From Monosporascus cannonballus (lineage: Eukaryota; Ascomycota; Sordariomycetes; Xylariales), in contig QJNS01000010.1 in assembly GCA_004154925.1 (NCBI GenBank), positions 496,001 through 560,000 of the forward strand: DNA of 64,000 nucleotides. Direction: 5' to 3'. This document shows positions 38,599 to 51,918 of the stretch, one piece after another. The number at the start of each line of letters is the position of its first letter. Within the stretch, counting starts at the first letter, position 1. A program made the position numbers and the translations under genes. Below the pieces are notes generated by a model that worked only from the letters and a program-made list of their open reading frames with translations, searched no databases and was not told the origin of the DNA.

Positions 38599-39339
38599 GA
38601 CATAATTATTTCCGGTAGTTCCGCCGTTATTGGTAAAAGTTTTTTAACAGGTGTTAGGCGCTAATAAGGTTTTTGGCGGGTTTTTAGGTATTTTCGGAAT
38701 CCGGGTACTTTTTCTATTTGATTAGGTACTGGGTAAATCCGTTTTGTTTTCGTATATCGAAGACTTTTTTTTTATTTCGCATGCTTATTCGTTTTCCATT
38801 TTTATATCGTTTTATACCATATGTACCTTAATTATATTCGTTATTAATTTAATTAAAAAAACATAAAAAATTAAATAGAATTTGACTTTTGGTAAAAGTT
38901 CCAACTAGTAATTATTTTTTCAAATTTTCTTGACAATTTTATATAGACCGAAATATTTGAAATTAAGTTTTTTATTAAGTCGTTTTGTTGGAATATTTTT
39001 TTTTAACGAGGAAAACTATTTCCCCCTTTTCGAAAGTTAATCCCTTTGACCTTTTTTAATTATAATACTTACTTATTTGATTTCGTACAAATTTTAGTTC
39101 CGTTTTTATTTCTTGATATAGCTATTATAATTATTCTAATATAAGGATCGTTTTAGCGTTAATTGGACCGTTATCGCGTACTTTTCTATAAATTTCTGAA
39201 ATAAAACCAGAGTTTGTGTTCGCTGGTATGATTTTAATACTTTTATAATAACTGGTATTATAGGCTAGCTGTACGATTAATAATTTCTTAAATTAATTAT
39301 TTTGTTCGTAATTAAAATAACATCGTAAGTAGGTTTCCA

Positions 39340-39410
39340 AGGTTTAATTCGTTCGTTTTGTTTATCCGTCTATTAAAAGTTTAAATACGCTAGATAACTT
39401 ATGATTTAAG
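39340..39410 (-). pseudogene. Integrase trace of element B
   Basis: The reverse complement aligns with the HPQTDGQTERxNQ-containing segment of elements A and F. Position relative to RT (1.5 kb) and to the antisense ORF matches those copies. Confidence 0.55.
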
Positions 39411-40854
39411 CCGATTTATGCCATAAAACTTTGCCAAAATTTAAATACAAATATTAATTTTTTGTTTGAAATAATTTTTATTAGTAATCCGTATATGTTG
39501 AACATCTTTTTTTAAAAAAATGTATATTATTTATTCGGCGTTTATATTTTCAAAATATGGTAAGAAAAAGGAAAATTTCGCAAATCGGTCGACGATTACG
39601 AAAATAGTATCATAATATATTCCCGTAATTATATCTTTTAATATAAGAAATTTGGTAATAAAATTAAATATAACTAAATACTATAATCGCTTTATAATTA
39701 ATAATAGTTGTAATTTTCCGTATGGCTTCTGGCGTCGAATTTTTGCTTTGGCGCAAATATCGTATTATTATATAATTTTCTATACCGTTAATTTTATTTT
39801 AAAAAAGGAATATATACGTTAAAGCCGTTCTAAGGTTTTGTAAATCTTTAAATATTCGTATAACTAATATTTATTTATTTTTCGTACTAAATCTTTTTAA
39901 TATTTTTCTAAAACTTATATTTTATTCGTTTTTTGATTTTTTGAGAAACTATCGTTATATTACTAGGTTTTTTAATATATATTATAATGTACTGCTTAAA
40001 TTATCGCAATTTGTTGTAAATGTAAATATCTTTTTATAATAATATTAAAAATTATATTATTTATTTTAACTAATATTTTTAAGTTTTAGTCGCTTACTTA
40101 AAGTATTTGTTTTGCTATTTTTTAAACCTTTTCTATAAATAATAACGAAATCGAAGTTCGCTAATTTTTCCGCGTATTTTAATTATCGTCCTATAAGCTT
40201 TTTAATCGTAATAAATCGGGTAAAATTTTGATAATCCGTATAAACCTTAACTTAATACAAGCTTCCTTTTAGGAAGTACCTAAATTCTCGAAATATCATT
40301 ATAATGGCCATAAATTCTTTATCTCGAATACCGTAATTAAATCCGGCTCTTTTTAATTTATATAAAAAAATGTAATAAAATGCAATTTACCTTAATTATT
40401 TCGCTATCCGATTATTACGTTTAACGCATAACCCGAAATATCGGTTTTTAACTTAATAAGGCGATTTAAATCGTATATAATTAATACTGGTTCGCTGGTA
40501 ATCGCATTCTTAATATCCTGAAATACTTTTTCCGTATTTAGCGTTTATTTAAATATTTTTTCTTTTTTCTTAAGGTTTATTAAGGATATAATTATCTTAC
40601 TAAAATTTCGAATAAATTGCTTGTAATAATTAACAAATCCAAATAATGCTTATACTTCCTTAATTATCGTTAAGGTTTATTATTTTATAATTATAATGAT
40701 TTTTTTAAAATTTATTTTAATATGTCTTGGAATAATAATATGTTCCAGGTATTCCACTTTCCGTTTATAAAATTAATTCTTTTCTGCGTTAACGAATAAC
40801 TTTACGTTCTGTAAAATTTAAAAAATTTTATAAACGTATCCTGCGTATATTTTT

Positions 40855-40920
40855 TCCGTTTTTAAAAAGATAAAAATGTCGTCGAAATAGCAAACGACAA
40901 AAATATTAAGGTATTTTCGT
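40855..40920 (-). pseudogene. Reverse transcriptase catalytic trace of element B
   Basis: The minus strand reads YLNIFVVCYFDDIFIFLK, the gypsy YxDD box with both Asp intact. Upstream and downstream frames contain stops. The motif fixes the coding strand of element B. Confidence 0.75.
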
Positions 40921-43084
40921 AATATATAATTAACTATCCGTTAAAAAGTTATTAATACGTTTATAAATCCTATTAACGTAACCAAATATTTAAATAATCC
41001 GTATTTCGTCTTAAAAGTTATTTTTTATTCGTATTCTTTTTTAATTTTAATAAGGTTATATCTATTTTTAAGATCGAATATTATAAACCATTTAATTCCG
41101 TAAAATCGGTTTTTTATTTCCGTAATCAAAGGTAATAATATTCGATCTTTAACGATAATATTATTCAATTATCGATAATTAACCGTAAATCACAATTTTC
41201 CGTTTTTTTCGACACGAAAAACGTAAGGTATTTTACTAGTAATTTCGCAAGTTAAATCCATTTTTTATAATCGATTTTTCAGGTATTCTTTGAAAATACG
41301 TAATTTATTTTTGCTAAAGTTATAAACGGGTAAAACTTCGTCGAAAACTTTTCCTTAAGAATTATTTCATAATTTTATTTGCTATGTTCTAATAATTTCG
41401 TATCGAGTTTTTCTTTAAAAAGCTGCTTATACTTATATTATTATAATAATATATTAATTAAATTTCTTAACTTTCGGAATTACAGTTCTTATTATTCCAA
41501 ATCGTCATTTAATTATTTTAATTTCGCTTTAATAATAATAATAATACGTCGTATGTTTTTAATCCTCGTTTTCTTTTTTATATTTTATCCTTATAGATAA
41601 TAAGGTTTTTATCGTATTCTTATGCTTGCACTTGTCGCTATTATTAATCGAATATTAAGATCTGAATTGTTTTTCGTTTATTAATAAAAAATAAAATGAA
41701 TTTTATTTCGCTAATTTTACTATTAATCAAAACTCCGTACTAGCGTATCTATAATAATCCTAAGATCATATCGTAATTTCTAAATAAAACGATGTCGAAA
41801 TTAATTATCTAGTATCGTCCTTAGACAAAAATCTCGAAATAATCAATTTCGCATATAATTTTTCCGTTATCGTAAATAAATTCCTAACTTTCGATAGTTG
41901 TCGTTATAAAAGATTTTAACTTGTATCTTTATGGCAATCTAAGCTTGTTAATTATACCCGGTATAATATAATTCCTACCTAAAGTTTCGTAATCCACAAT
42001 TACGATATACCAATACGTTTTTAATTGTATTTCCAAAGTAATAAGGTTATTAACGGCTTTTATCGTTACGTTTAAAGCCTTTTTCGGGAATTTCTTTTAA
42101 TTTTTCTAGGTTTCGTTATCCTATAATTTTCTTATAAATAACCTTTTTTTTTTAATTTTTATTTTAATTTGTTAAGCCTTTTTTATATTTTTTCGTTTTA
42201 CGCGTTGAGTTATTATATTTGTCGTTATTACTGGCGTATGTTCCTTTCGAATTATATCAGTTGTTTCTAATTTTACTGCAATTGTTTTCTTTATCGAATA
42301 AATTATTTTTTTATGTTTACAAACATATCCTATTATGCGTCGTTTTAATTGTCGTTTCAGAGATTTTCTATAAACTAACGTATTTTTTCCTTAATAACGT
42401 TTTTTTCCTAAAGATTTATAATAAATACCAACTGAAAATAAAAATCCGTAATAACTTTCTGGTAATACTTTTTTACCGTACGTTAGATCAATTTCTTTTC
42501 CGTTTAATAACTATATTATTAATAATAACAAAAAAGGTTTTTTCCCGGGTATTACTTTTTTTCGGGCCAGCTTTTTATTTCGGCCAGCTGTTAAATAACT
42601 TCTGGGGCTATAGTTCGAAACTGTCGATATTATTACTTATCGTTTTTGTTATTTCCGATACGGTTTAGAAAATCAAAGCCCTTATAATACAAACGGATAA
42701 TATATACGTTAATATGCAATTTCTATTTTTCGTAATCAGGATATTTTCGTCGTTAATAATATATGGCGTATATTTTGCCGTATCGATTGGATGTTCCAGG
42801 ACAAAGTTTTTCTGTCCAATTCTGATATTCGCGTAACTATTTTTATAAGGCTTCTTGTTATGTTCGCAATATCTATTGGGCCAGCTTCCTAGTTTCGCAC
42901 ATTCCGCGGCAAATCTCTTATCGTAATAGCCCCTATTAAGCTTTTCGCCGTAGGGGACCTGGTATATACTTAGGCTGAATTATGTTAATAGATTTACCTC
43001 CGTCCTTCTGGTTTTCTTTGGACTATCCTTCGGATATAGATTTCCAGTTATCTTAACGAGGCTTCTTAAGTTCTTTATATTATA

Positions 43085-43140
43085 ATACCTTATGTCTTAT
43101 TTTGTTATAATTGTAACACTTGGTTTGGCTCCAGTCCTTC
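43085..43140 (-). pseudogene. Gag zinc-knuckle trace of element B
   Basis: The minus strand reads KCYNYNKIRHKVL*YKE. Spacing is C-X2-C-X4-H-X4-C with the second and fourth Cys changed to Tyr, Gly to Arg and one stop, all RIP-type. Confidence 0.65.
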
Positions 43141-44157
43141 CTATAAATAGCTCCTAATTCTATAAGTCCTGGTTTTATGCCGTAAAAAGTATTACTACGT
43201 CGAAAAACGCTGGTATTAACCACATATCGGGATTTATTATCATTTTTTCTTTTGGTTCCTTTAATACGCTATATATATTGTCGATCGTTAATCTTAACTG
43301 CTATAACGATATAATTCAACAAATAATTAGGTCGATCAAACTTAAAAAACTTTTTCTGTACTTTTTTTTAGGCCATCGAAAAACTTAGCCATTAATACTT
43401 TTTATTCCTAATTTAACTTAATTATTAACTGAACCAAAATGCTACCATAATTTAATACTAATCCTTTTTATCGTAATCACTAAATCTGCATTTCGGCTTT
43501 TATCTTTTCGTTTATTATTCCGAAAACCTTCGTTAATATTTGTTCGAATTATTCGTAATTGCTATAAATTCGTATTATTTCTGGCTTTTATTTTTCGACT
43601 GGCAAAATAACATACTTTCTTATAGCAAATTCGAACTAAATAGCCGTATTCCCAGTAAATCGTCCAACTGCAAATTCGATTCGTATAATAAACGTAATAA
43701 GTCGAATAAAATAGTACCTAAAATATGATCAATATTAAGTTAAAAACAATTATAACTTAATTAAGATTCCGTCGAAAAATTCTGGCTTAAAAGGCTTAAG
43801 GACTTTTCCTGGTTTCTTAATAAAATTTAGCTAAATAACTTGGCTTGTTCGAAAAGGCTTCCCGGTTTCGGGAGCTTTTCCTTTTTCCTTAAGCTTTTCG
43901 TAAGCAGCTTAAAAAAACGTCGTAAGGTCGTTATTACCTTATTCAAGCTGGAAAATATATTCGTTTATGGCATCCAGACGTCGAAGAACTTCTTCGCGAA
44001 AAAGGCGAGGTTTTTCCTTTTTCTCCTTAGATTCCATTCCAATGTCCGGGTTATCAAAAACCTGGTAAATAAGCTATTCGGGCTGCTTACTAATAAACAT
44101 AACATTAATCGATATTACTCAAAGTTTAACGGTACTACTAAATAAAAGCTTGTAACG

Positions 44158-44539
44158 TATAATGAGCTAAGGGTTTAACCAATTATTAAACCTTAGTTAT
44201 ACGGATTTATGTTAACAGGAATATCGTAGGAATTTAAGCAATAAATATAGTAATCGTATTACGTTTTATAATACTAAGAGCGCCTTAAGTAACTATATTA
44301 TATTGCAAGCTAAAGCTATTTAAACTATGAAAATAATAAGCATATATATATTGATTTCTTTATTACTGTTTATCTCTATTTAACAAAGCTTTACTAAGCG
44401 GTTGCTTAGTACTGCTTAGTCGTGCTCAGTCGTGCTCAGTTAAGACCCGCTAAGCACTGATGACGTGACCTTAAACTAACGTAACTTCGTGATCTTGGCT
44501 GGACCGTTTTCGCAGGCCCGGTTGGTTTGAATCGTAACA
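44158..44539 (-). repeat. 5' LTR of element B
   Basis: It starts TATAATGAGCTAAGGGTTTA (from TGTAACGAGC) and ends TTGAATCGTAACA. The U3 half keeps the unmutated repeats GCTTAGTACTGCTTAGTCGTG and GCTCAGTCGTGCTCAGTTAAG. The bordering AAAAGCTTGTAACG on the gag side is the plus-strand image of the putative primer-binding site. Confidence 0.85.
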
Positions 44540-45629
44540 TATTTTCTGAATTACTGTTTTTATTTTAGGAAAAAAATATATGCGTTAAAATTGTTTTAAG
44601 GTTTTATAGATTTCTAGATGTTCATAGAGCTAATATTTGTATATTTCTCGTATTAGATCTTTGTAGTATTCTTTTGAAATCTATATTTTGCTTATTTTTT
44701 TGTGTTTTAGAAAACCATCGTTATAATGCTAAAACCTTTAATATATATTGATGAATATTACTCGAATTGTCGTAATCTTTCGTAAGCGTAAATATTCTTT
44801 TATAATAGTATTAAAAACTATATGACTAACTTTAATCAATTTTTCTTCGAGATCTAGTCGTTTGCTTAAAGTATTGGTGTGCCGTTTTCTAAGCTCTTTT
44901 TATAAATAATAACGAAATCAAAGTTCGCTAATTCCTTTACATATTTTAATTATTATTTTATAAGTTCTCTAGTCGTGATAAAACGGATAAAATTCTAGTG
45001 ATTCGTATAAACTTTGATCTAGTACAAGTTTTCCTTTAGAAAATACTTAAACTATCGAAAAGCCATAATAATACGCATAAATTCCTTATTTAGAATACCG
45101 TAATTAAGTTCGATTCCTTTTAATTTATATGAAACAAATGTAATAGAATGTAATTTGCCTTAATTATTTTATTATCCGAACATTGCGTTTAATATATAGT
45201 CCGAAATATCGGTTTTTAATTTAACGGGACAAAAATAAATCGTATATAATTAATACTAGTTCGTTAGTAATTACATTCTTAATTTTTTAAAATATCTTTT
45301 TAATTTTAAGTGTTTATTTAAATTGTTTTCTTTTTTAGTAAAGTTAGTTTAAAGTATAGCTATTTTGCTAAAATTTCGAATAAACTTTCTATAGTAATTA
45401 GCGAATCCAAGAAATATCTGTACTTTTTTAACCGTAATTGGCGTCTGCCATTTTATAACTACAGCGATCCTTTTTGGATTTATTTTGATATATTCTAAGG
45501 TAATAATATGTTTTAGATATTCCACTTTTTAGGTATAAAATTAATTTTTTTAGAGTTAACAAGTCACCTTACGTCCTATAAAGCTTGAAAAACTTTGTAA
45601 ACGTGTGCTATATAGGCTTTTTCTATGTT

Positions 45630-45690
45630 TTAAAAAAAGAAAATATCGTCAAGATAAAATACGATCAAAATGTCGAGATAATTTCGGAAT
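45630..45690 (-). pseudogene. Reverse transcriptase catalytic trace of element C
   Basis: The minus strand reads NYLDILIVFYLDDIFFF, the YLDD box with both Asp intact, followed by a stop. It lies 1.1 kb right of the point where C pol resumes after B. Confidence 0.75.
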
Positions 45691-47809
45691 ACATAATTTA
45701 TCATTTATTAGAAAATTTCTAGTATGTTCGTAAGTTTTATTAGCGTAATTAAATATTTAAATAATCCGTATTTCGTTTTAAAAGCTGTTTTCTATTCATA
45801 TTTCTTTTAATTCTAATAAGATTATATCCGTTTTTAAGATCGAGTACTGTGAAGCATTTAGTTTTATAGAGTCGGTTTTTTATTCCTATAATCAAAAATA
45901 CTAATGTTGGATTTTTAATAATGATGATATTTAATTATCTATAATTAATTACATGTCGTAATATTTCGTTTTCTTTAGTATAAAGATATTAAATATTCTG
46001 TTGGTAACTTTAAATGTCGATTTCAATTTTTTGTAATCGATTTTCCAGGTATTTTTTAAAAGCGCGTAATTTATTTTCGTTAAAAATATAAATAGAATAG
46101 TACTTTGTTAAAAAAGATTTCCTTAAAGACTATCTTATAATTCTCTTCGTTATATTCTAGTAATTTCGTAATAAGTTCCTTTTGGAAAAGTTATTTATAT
46201 CTGTAATATTATAGTAATATATTAATTAGATTTTCTAATTTTTAAAGCCGTTATTTGAGATCGTTATTTAGTTATCTTAATTTCGCTTTTGATAAAAATA
46301 ATAATGCGTCGTATTTTTCTTTAATACTCATTTTTTTCTTATATTTTTTCCTTTAGGTAATAAGATATTTGTCTTATCTTTATGCCTGTAGTTCTTGCTA
46401 TTTTCGATCGAATATTAAGCTTTCATTTTTCTCTTTTTTTATTTGTTAATAAGAAATAAAACGAATTTTACTTGACTAGCTTTTCCGTTAATCAAAACTT
46501 CGTATTAGCGTATCTATAATAATTCTAAGAACATATTATAATTCCTAAATAGAACGATATCGAAATTAATTATTTGGTATCGTCCTTAGATAAAATTCTC
46601 GTGATGATTAATTTTGCGCGTAATTCTTCTGTTATTATAAACGAATTCTTAACCTTTGGAATTCGTAATTATATAAAGTTTTAACTTATATTTCCATAGT
46701 AATTTGTACTCGTTAATTATATTTGAAACAATATAATTTTCGTCTAGAGTGCCGTAGTCTATTATTACGGTATATTAATATGCTCTAATACATATATCTA
46801 TGGTAATAAGATTATTAATTGCTTTTATTATCGCGTTTAAAGCCTTTCTTAGGAATATTTCTTAATTCTTCGAGATTTCGTTAATTTGCGGCTTTTTTAT
46901 AAGTAATTTTCGTCTATTAATTTTTCTTTAAATTTATTAAGCTTTATCTGTATTTCTATGTATAACGTATTAAGTTGCTATATTTGTCGTTATTATCGGC
47001 GTAATATTTCTTTAAGCCGTATTAATTGTTTTTCGTTTTGTTATAATTATTTTTCTTAGTAGGTAAATTATTTTTCTATAGTTTTAATCATATCCCATTA
47101 TTCGTCGTATTAATTATCGTTCTATAGTTTACCTATAAATTAATGTATTTTGCTTTTAATAGCTATATTTTATTTAGATTTATAATAAATGTTAATTAAA
47201 AATAGAAATTTATCATGGCCCTTTGATAGTGTTTTTCTATCATGTGCTAGATTAATTCTTTTTTTCGTTTGGTAGTTATACTATTTGTAATAACAAAACA
47301 AGGTTTTTCATAGACATTGTTTTTTTTGGGCTAGTTTTCTGCCTTGATTAGCTAATAAATATTATTTTCTAGGCCTATAGATCGAAAGTGCCGATATTAT
47401 TATTCCGCGTCCTTATTATCTCTAATTTGATTTGGAAAATCGAATCTTTTATAATATATACGAGTAAACCTTTTATAAATATGCCCTTTCGACTTTTTAT
47501 AATTAAGATATTTCTGTTATCGGCAATATATAGCATGATTTCTGCTATATTAATCAAGGGTTCTAGGATATATGTTTTCTATCTATTTCTAATCTTTTAC
47601 AGTTATTTTCTCAGGGTATCTTGTTATTTTTAAGCGCTTTCTAGGCCAGTTTTTTAACTCTTTGCATCTCTTGTTAAATATTTCGCCATAATAGACCTGG
47701 TATCTATTTAGTCCGAATTATATTAATGAATTTACTTTCGTTTTTTAATTTTCTTTGAGTTATCTGTTAAATACGGGTTTTCAATTATTCTAACTAAATT
47801 TTTTTAGAT

Positions 47810-47865
47810 ATTTTGCGTTATATTATCTTATGCCCTATCTTATTACAATTAAAGCATTTGATCTG
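47810..47865 (-). pseudogene. Gag zinc-knuckle trace of element C
   Basis: The minus strand reads KCFNCNKIGHKII*R. The first two Cys and the His are intact; the fourth ligand is Arg. It is the best preserved knuckle of the A/B/C/G group and served as reference for the others. Confidence 0.65.
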
Positions 47866-48833
47866 TTTCCAAATTTTTTTCTGCGTTATTCCAAGTTCTA
47901 TAAACCCCGGTTTTGTACTATAGAAAATGTTATTACATTAAGAAGTACCGGTATTAGTCGCGTATCGAGGCTTATTATTATTTTTTCTTTTAATACTTTT
48001 AACACGCTAGGCATATTGTCGATAATTAATCTTCACTGCTATAACGATATAATCCGACAAATAATCGTTTTGATTAAACTTGAAAAGTTTTTTCAGTACT
48101 TTTTTTTAGGTTATTGAAAAATTTACTTATTAATACTTATTATCTCTAATTTCGCTTAAATGCTAACTGAATAAACACGTTGTCGTAATTAAATATTAAT
48201 CTTTTTTATCGTACTTATTAGATTTGTATTTCGGCTTTTATTTTTTTCGTTTATTATTTTGAAAGCCTTTATTAATATTTATTCGAATTATTCGTAATCG
48301 TTATAAATTCGCATTATTTCCGGGTTTTATTTTTTCGCCGATAAAATAATATATTCTCTTATAACACGATTAAACCATGTAACCGTATTTTCGATAAATC
48401 GTCCAGCCGCAAATTCGACTCGTATAATAAGCGGAATAAATCGATTAAGAAAATACTTAAAATATGTTCGGTATTAGATTAAAAATAATTATAATTTAAT
48501 TAAAGTTCAGTTAAAAAGTTCTAGTTTAAAACATTTAAGAATTTCTTTTAGTTTTTTTAATAAAGTTCAGCTAAATTACTTGATTTGGTTAAAAGGGTTT
48601 CTTAATTTTAAAAGCCTTTTTTTTTCTTTAGCTGTTTATAAGCGGCTTAAAAAGACGTCGTAAGATTAATTTTATTTATTTTAAATTAAATAATGTATTT
48701 ATTTATAACATTCAAACGTCAAAAAACCTTTTTTCGAAAAAGGCGAAGTTGCTCTTTTTTCCCCTTGGATTTCATTCCAGTGTCCGAGTTATTAGAGACC
48801 TGGTACATAGGCTGTTCAGATTGCCTCATTAGA

Positions 48834-50191
48834 ATCAGGCTCTATTTTGGAGGTTGCGGCTGCGTCTACGGCGCAGCTGTGGCTAAGTAGCTTTTAGTAC
48901 CACGTTAACCAAATTTGGAAAACCCCACAAAAAATAATAAATCCTCCAAAATAGGGCCTGATGGTAAGTTGTGATTTTTTAGCTTTGTTTGGTACGTTCC
49001 CATATAAATGTTTCAAAAGTTATTTTGAAAACTTGCAAATAAAATAATAACAAAAAATAATAGAAAATAATAAAAATTAATATTATGCACAGCGTTAAAG
49101 CAGCTTTGAAACGGTATATATAACATCCAATTCGGGGTTAAATTGGTGAAAATATTAAAAAAATGAAATGAAAATTTTGGATTAATGCATACCTTCTAAC
49201 CGGAACGCTCGTATAGTTATAACAACGCGATTACCGTATATAACATTTTGCCATGGGCCTTCCAAGGGTAATTCAGTATGGGAGAAGCCCGTTTAGCTAT
49301 GCTTTTGTCCGTACGGGTTATGGTAGTTACGTTGTAGCCATAAGGGCGTTCCGGATTTAGCTGGCCTTAATTTTCTTATGGCTGTAACGTAATAACGATA
49401 GCTCGTACGGCCAAAAGAATTGCTGGACGGGTTTTTCCCATATAAAATACATTAGGGAAGCCCGGTATATGATAATACAACCGGTAATTATGCTATCGTA
49501 GCTATAAGGGCGTTACGATCGCCTATTTCCCAGGCCTAACTTTAACCGTATTACCTTAACTTTTATTTAAAAAATTCGAAAAAATTTCCATACGTATATT
49601 AGCTTAGATTCGACGAATATACAAAGTATTAAAGTTTATTGGACTTAAATTAGCTGCATAATAGCTATAAAAGCGTTCCGGACATAGCTAGCCTTAATAT
49701 CCTTATGGCTGCGACGTAACAACCATAACCCGTACGGGCAAAAACATAACCAAACGGGTTTCTCCTATGCCAAATTACCCTTGGACGGCTTATGGCAAAA
49801 TAATGCACGCGGTATTTGCGCTGTCGCAGTTATAAGAACGTTTTAGTCGTCCATTTTCCAAATTTTAAACTTAATTATGCCGGCCCTTATTTTTACTTAA
49901 AAAATTCGAAAAAAAAACCCTGCATATATATTAGCTTACTTTCGACATATATATAAAGTATCAAACTTATCCGATTTGGTTCGGTTGTAGAAATAAAAGA
50001 AATTAATTATTTTATTTAGAAAAATATTAAACGAAAAGATTTTTGCGTAACTTTAAATAGGTTTTGCTGGCTTGTTACAGGGATACGTTATGTGATTAGT
50101 TAATTTTAATGCCTTAGCGGAGTACATAAAAGTATATCCAAATAAAAACAAGCTAGCAGAGGCCTGAGCTAGCTAAGGTAATGTTCAGATT
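48834..50191 (+). repeat. Repeat T copy 2: noncoding fold-back element
   Basis: About 1.36 kb interrupts the gag of element C. The decamer GTTCAGATTG flanks it (48808-48817 and 50192-50201), though the left copy is followed by ~16 bp of uncertain origin. The first ~130 bp start ATCAGGCTCTATTTTGGAGG and end CCTCCAAAATAGGGCCTGAT, a perfect-looking inverted pair. A second pair of ~100-bp inverted arms lies at 49248-49345 and 49702-49800, both containing CCGTACGGGTTATGG or its complement. A ~290-bp unit is also repeated directly (49378-49670, 49712-49985). No coding frame is visible. Copy 1 lies at 12871-19612; a tail-only copy lies near 61.9-62.1 kb. Confidence 0.65.
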
Positions 50192-50263
50192 GTTTGCTGG
50201 CAAACATAATGTCGGCGATATTGTTTAAAGTTTAACGGTATTACTAAATAAAATTTTATAACG

Positions 50264-50656
50264 TATAACGACTAGGCGGTTTAACTAATGATTAAACCTA
50301 AGTCGTACGGGTTTATATCAGCAGAAATATCGTAGGAGTTTAAATAATAAAAATAACTTAATTACGTTTCGTAATATTAAAAATATTCTAAATAACGAAT
50401 TATTATGATAAGATAAAATTATTTAAATTATGGAAAAAATAAATGTATATATTTTTATCTTGGCTCAAGATGCTTAAGCTGCTTAAACTCTTAAGTCTTT
50501 TAAGTTTTTTAAGTCCTTTCGCTGGCTTAAGGGGCTTAAGGGGCTTGGCACCTTAAGATCTTTGAGCCATTTACGTAATGTCTTAGCTTGGGTCGGATTC
50601 AGCTTTTTTGTTGCCTCGACCATTTGTAAAGAAGTTAAGACCGTTAGATTATAATA
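50264..50656 (-). repeat. LTR shared by elements C (5') and F (3')
   Basis: It starts TATAACGACTAGGCGGTTTA and ends GATTATAATA. On its left is the gag start and leader of C (AATAAAATTTTATAACG); on its right a pyrimidine-rich tract (TTTTTTTTCTCTTTAG) and then the antisense ORF of F. It therefore serves as 5' LTR of C and 3' LTR of F. The U3 half has many CTTAAG repeats (GCTTAAGCTGCTTAAAC, GGCTTAAGGGGCTTAAGG). A shared LTR usually means recombination between elements. Confidence 0.7.
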
Positions 50657-50940
50657 TGTTTTTTTTCTCTTTAGAATTTTTATCCTTAAAGATCAAATTA
50701 CTTATTTGTTAATCCTAATAAGTAACTTTTTTATATTTATTATATCGAGTCGCATTAAGAAATTTCGTATTTATAAACGTATGAACGTTTTGATTTTTTT
50801 AAAACATATTAAACGTTTTAGTTTTAAAATACCTTTATTTTCGTTATAAAAAGAAAAACCCGAGATACAAGATCGTTCGGAAGTCCTTAAAATGTACGCG
50901 ATGTATTTATTATGGCGCCCCTTTTAATATTTTCGGTCCT

Positions 50941-51277
50941 TTTAAAACTAAGTACTAAAAACATTTAGATGAGAAAAATCGTTTAAAGCGTAAGAAAAAG
51001 CAAGTTCGTAAAGCGTAACGGACTGCCGCCAACAAACTGGACCGTTTGCAAAAACAAAAACGATTACTTTGTTGCCGTAGCATCGAAATACTTCGTCGTG
51101 ATATTTAAGGTGCAGCGGCTATAAAGAAGTTTAAGCGTTTTAAAAAGGAATAAAAACAGTTGGAGATTACAGTTACAGCTGCTACGTTAACATAGATTGC
51201 GGCCGATTAGCCCGATATTCTGGCTACTAACTAGTCTATTATTAACTGGGGCGCGCCTGCCGTTGCTAATAAAAACC
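50941..51277 (+). pseudogene. Antisense accessory ORF of element F
   Basis: The plus strand reads DEKNRLKRKKKQVRKA, TAANKLDRLQKQKRLLCCRS, IEILRRDI, KKFKRFKKE and QLEITVTAATLT, with five stops. It matches the element C copy residue for residue apart from RIP-type changes. The predicted product is very basic at the start, helical, and probably coiled coil. Confidence 0.55.
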
Positions 51278-51918
51278 CCTTAATAGGCGCTTAGTATTTA
51301 TAAGATTTTGGCTATTTTTTAGATGTTCTCGAAATCCGAATCTTTTTTCATTTAATTAGATACTGGATAAATCCGTTTTTCTTTCGCATCTCTAGTATTC
51401 TTTTCATCTTATATATTTTTTTATCTTTTACCTTTACCTTGTTTTATGCTATGTATACCCTTATAGTTTTTGCTATTAACTGAAGTAGAGAGATATAGAA
51501 AACTAAGTGGAATTTAACTTTAGACAGAAATTCCAATTGGTAATTATTTTCTGAAATTTTCTTAGCGATTTTATATAGATCTATATATTTGAAATCAAGT
51601 CTTTTGTTATGTTTTTTGTTTTAATATTTTTGATAATAAAGTATATTATTTCCTTTTTTTCGAAAATTATTTCTTTTAACCGGTTTTCGTTATAGTATTA
51701 GCTTATTTAATCTCGTACAAATTCTAATTTTGTTTTTATTTTTCTTGATATAACTGTATTAGCTATTTTAACGTAAAGATTGCTTTAACGTTAATAAGTT
51801 TATCGTATATATTTTTGTAAATGTTTGATATAAATCTAAAATTTGCGTATACTGGAATTATTTTGATATTTTTGTAATGGGTATCAAAGACTGCTTGGGC
51901 AATAGATAACTTTTTAGC

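Larger units (their letters stand above)
37612..44539 (-). mobile_element. Element B: complete Ty3/gypsy LTR retrotransposon inside C
   Basis: Perfect TATTT duplications (37607-37611, 44540-44544) bracket 6928 bp with 382-bp LTRs at both ends. On removal, element C pol reads on as in the other copies. The minus-strand order is 5' LTR (44158-44539), gag with zinc knuckle (~43110), RT (~40885), integrase (~39375), antisense accessory ORF (38299-38598) and 3' LTR (37612-37993). A clear polypurine tract image TTTCCCCTTTTTCC lies at 37997-38012. All large frames are broken by RIP. The best-bounded element of the window. Confidence 0.9.
35856..50263 (-). mobile_element. Element C: Ty3/gypsy internal region, split by B and T
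   Basis: The internal region is found in three pieces: 35856-37606 (antisense ORF, integrase), 44545-48833 (integrase remainder, RT, gag) and 50192-50263 (gag start and leader). The first break is the insertion of B, shown by TATTT duplications; the second is repeat T in gag. The minus-strand order is as in A and B. Its right LTR (50264-50656) is followed at once by the internal region of another element (F), so C and F share an LTR. Confidence 0.75.

Noticed and set aside
42219..42668. 149-codon plus-strand open frame
   Set aside because: It is the mirror strand of element B gag. Leu/Phe/Ile-rich composition is what AT-rich antisense sequence gives, and it has no counterpart frame in other copies.
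43840..44145. 101-codon plus-strand open frame
   Set aside because: Antisense of the element B gag start; the same region in C and G has stops, and composition is that of AT-rich shadow sequence.
49248..49985. CRISPR-like repeated segments
   Set aside because: The repeats are ~100-300 bp, few, inverted and direct, without spacers; they are internal structure of repeat T in a fungal context.
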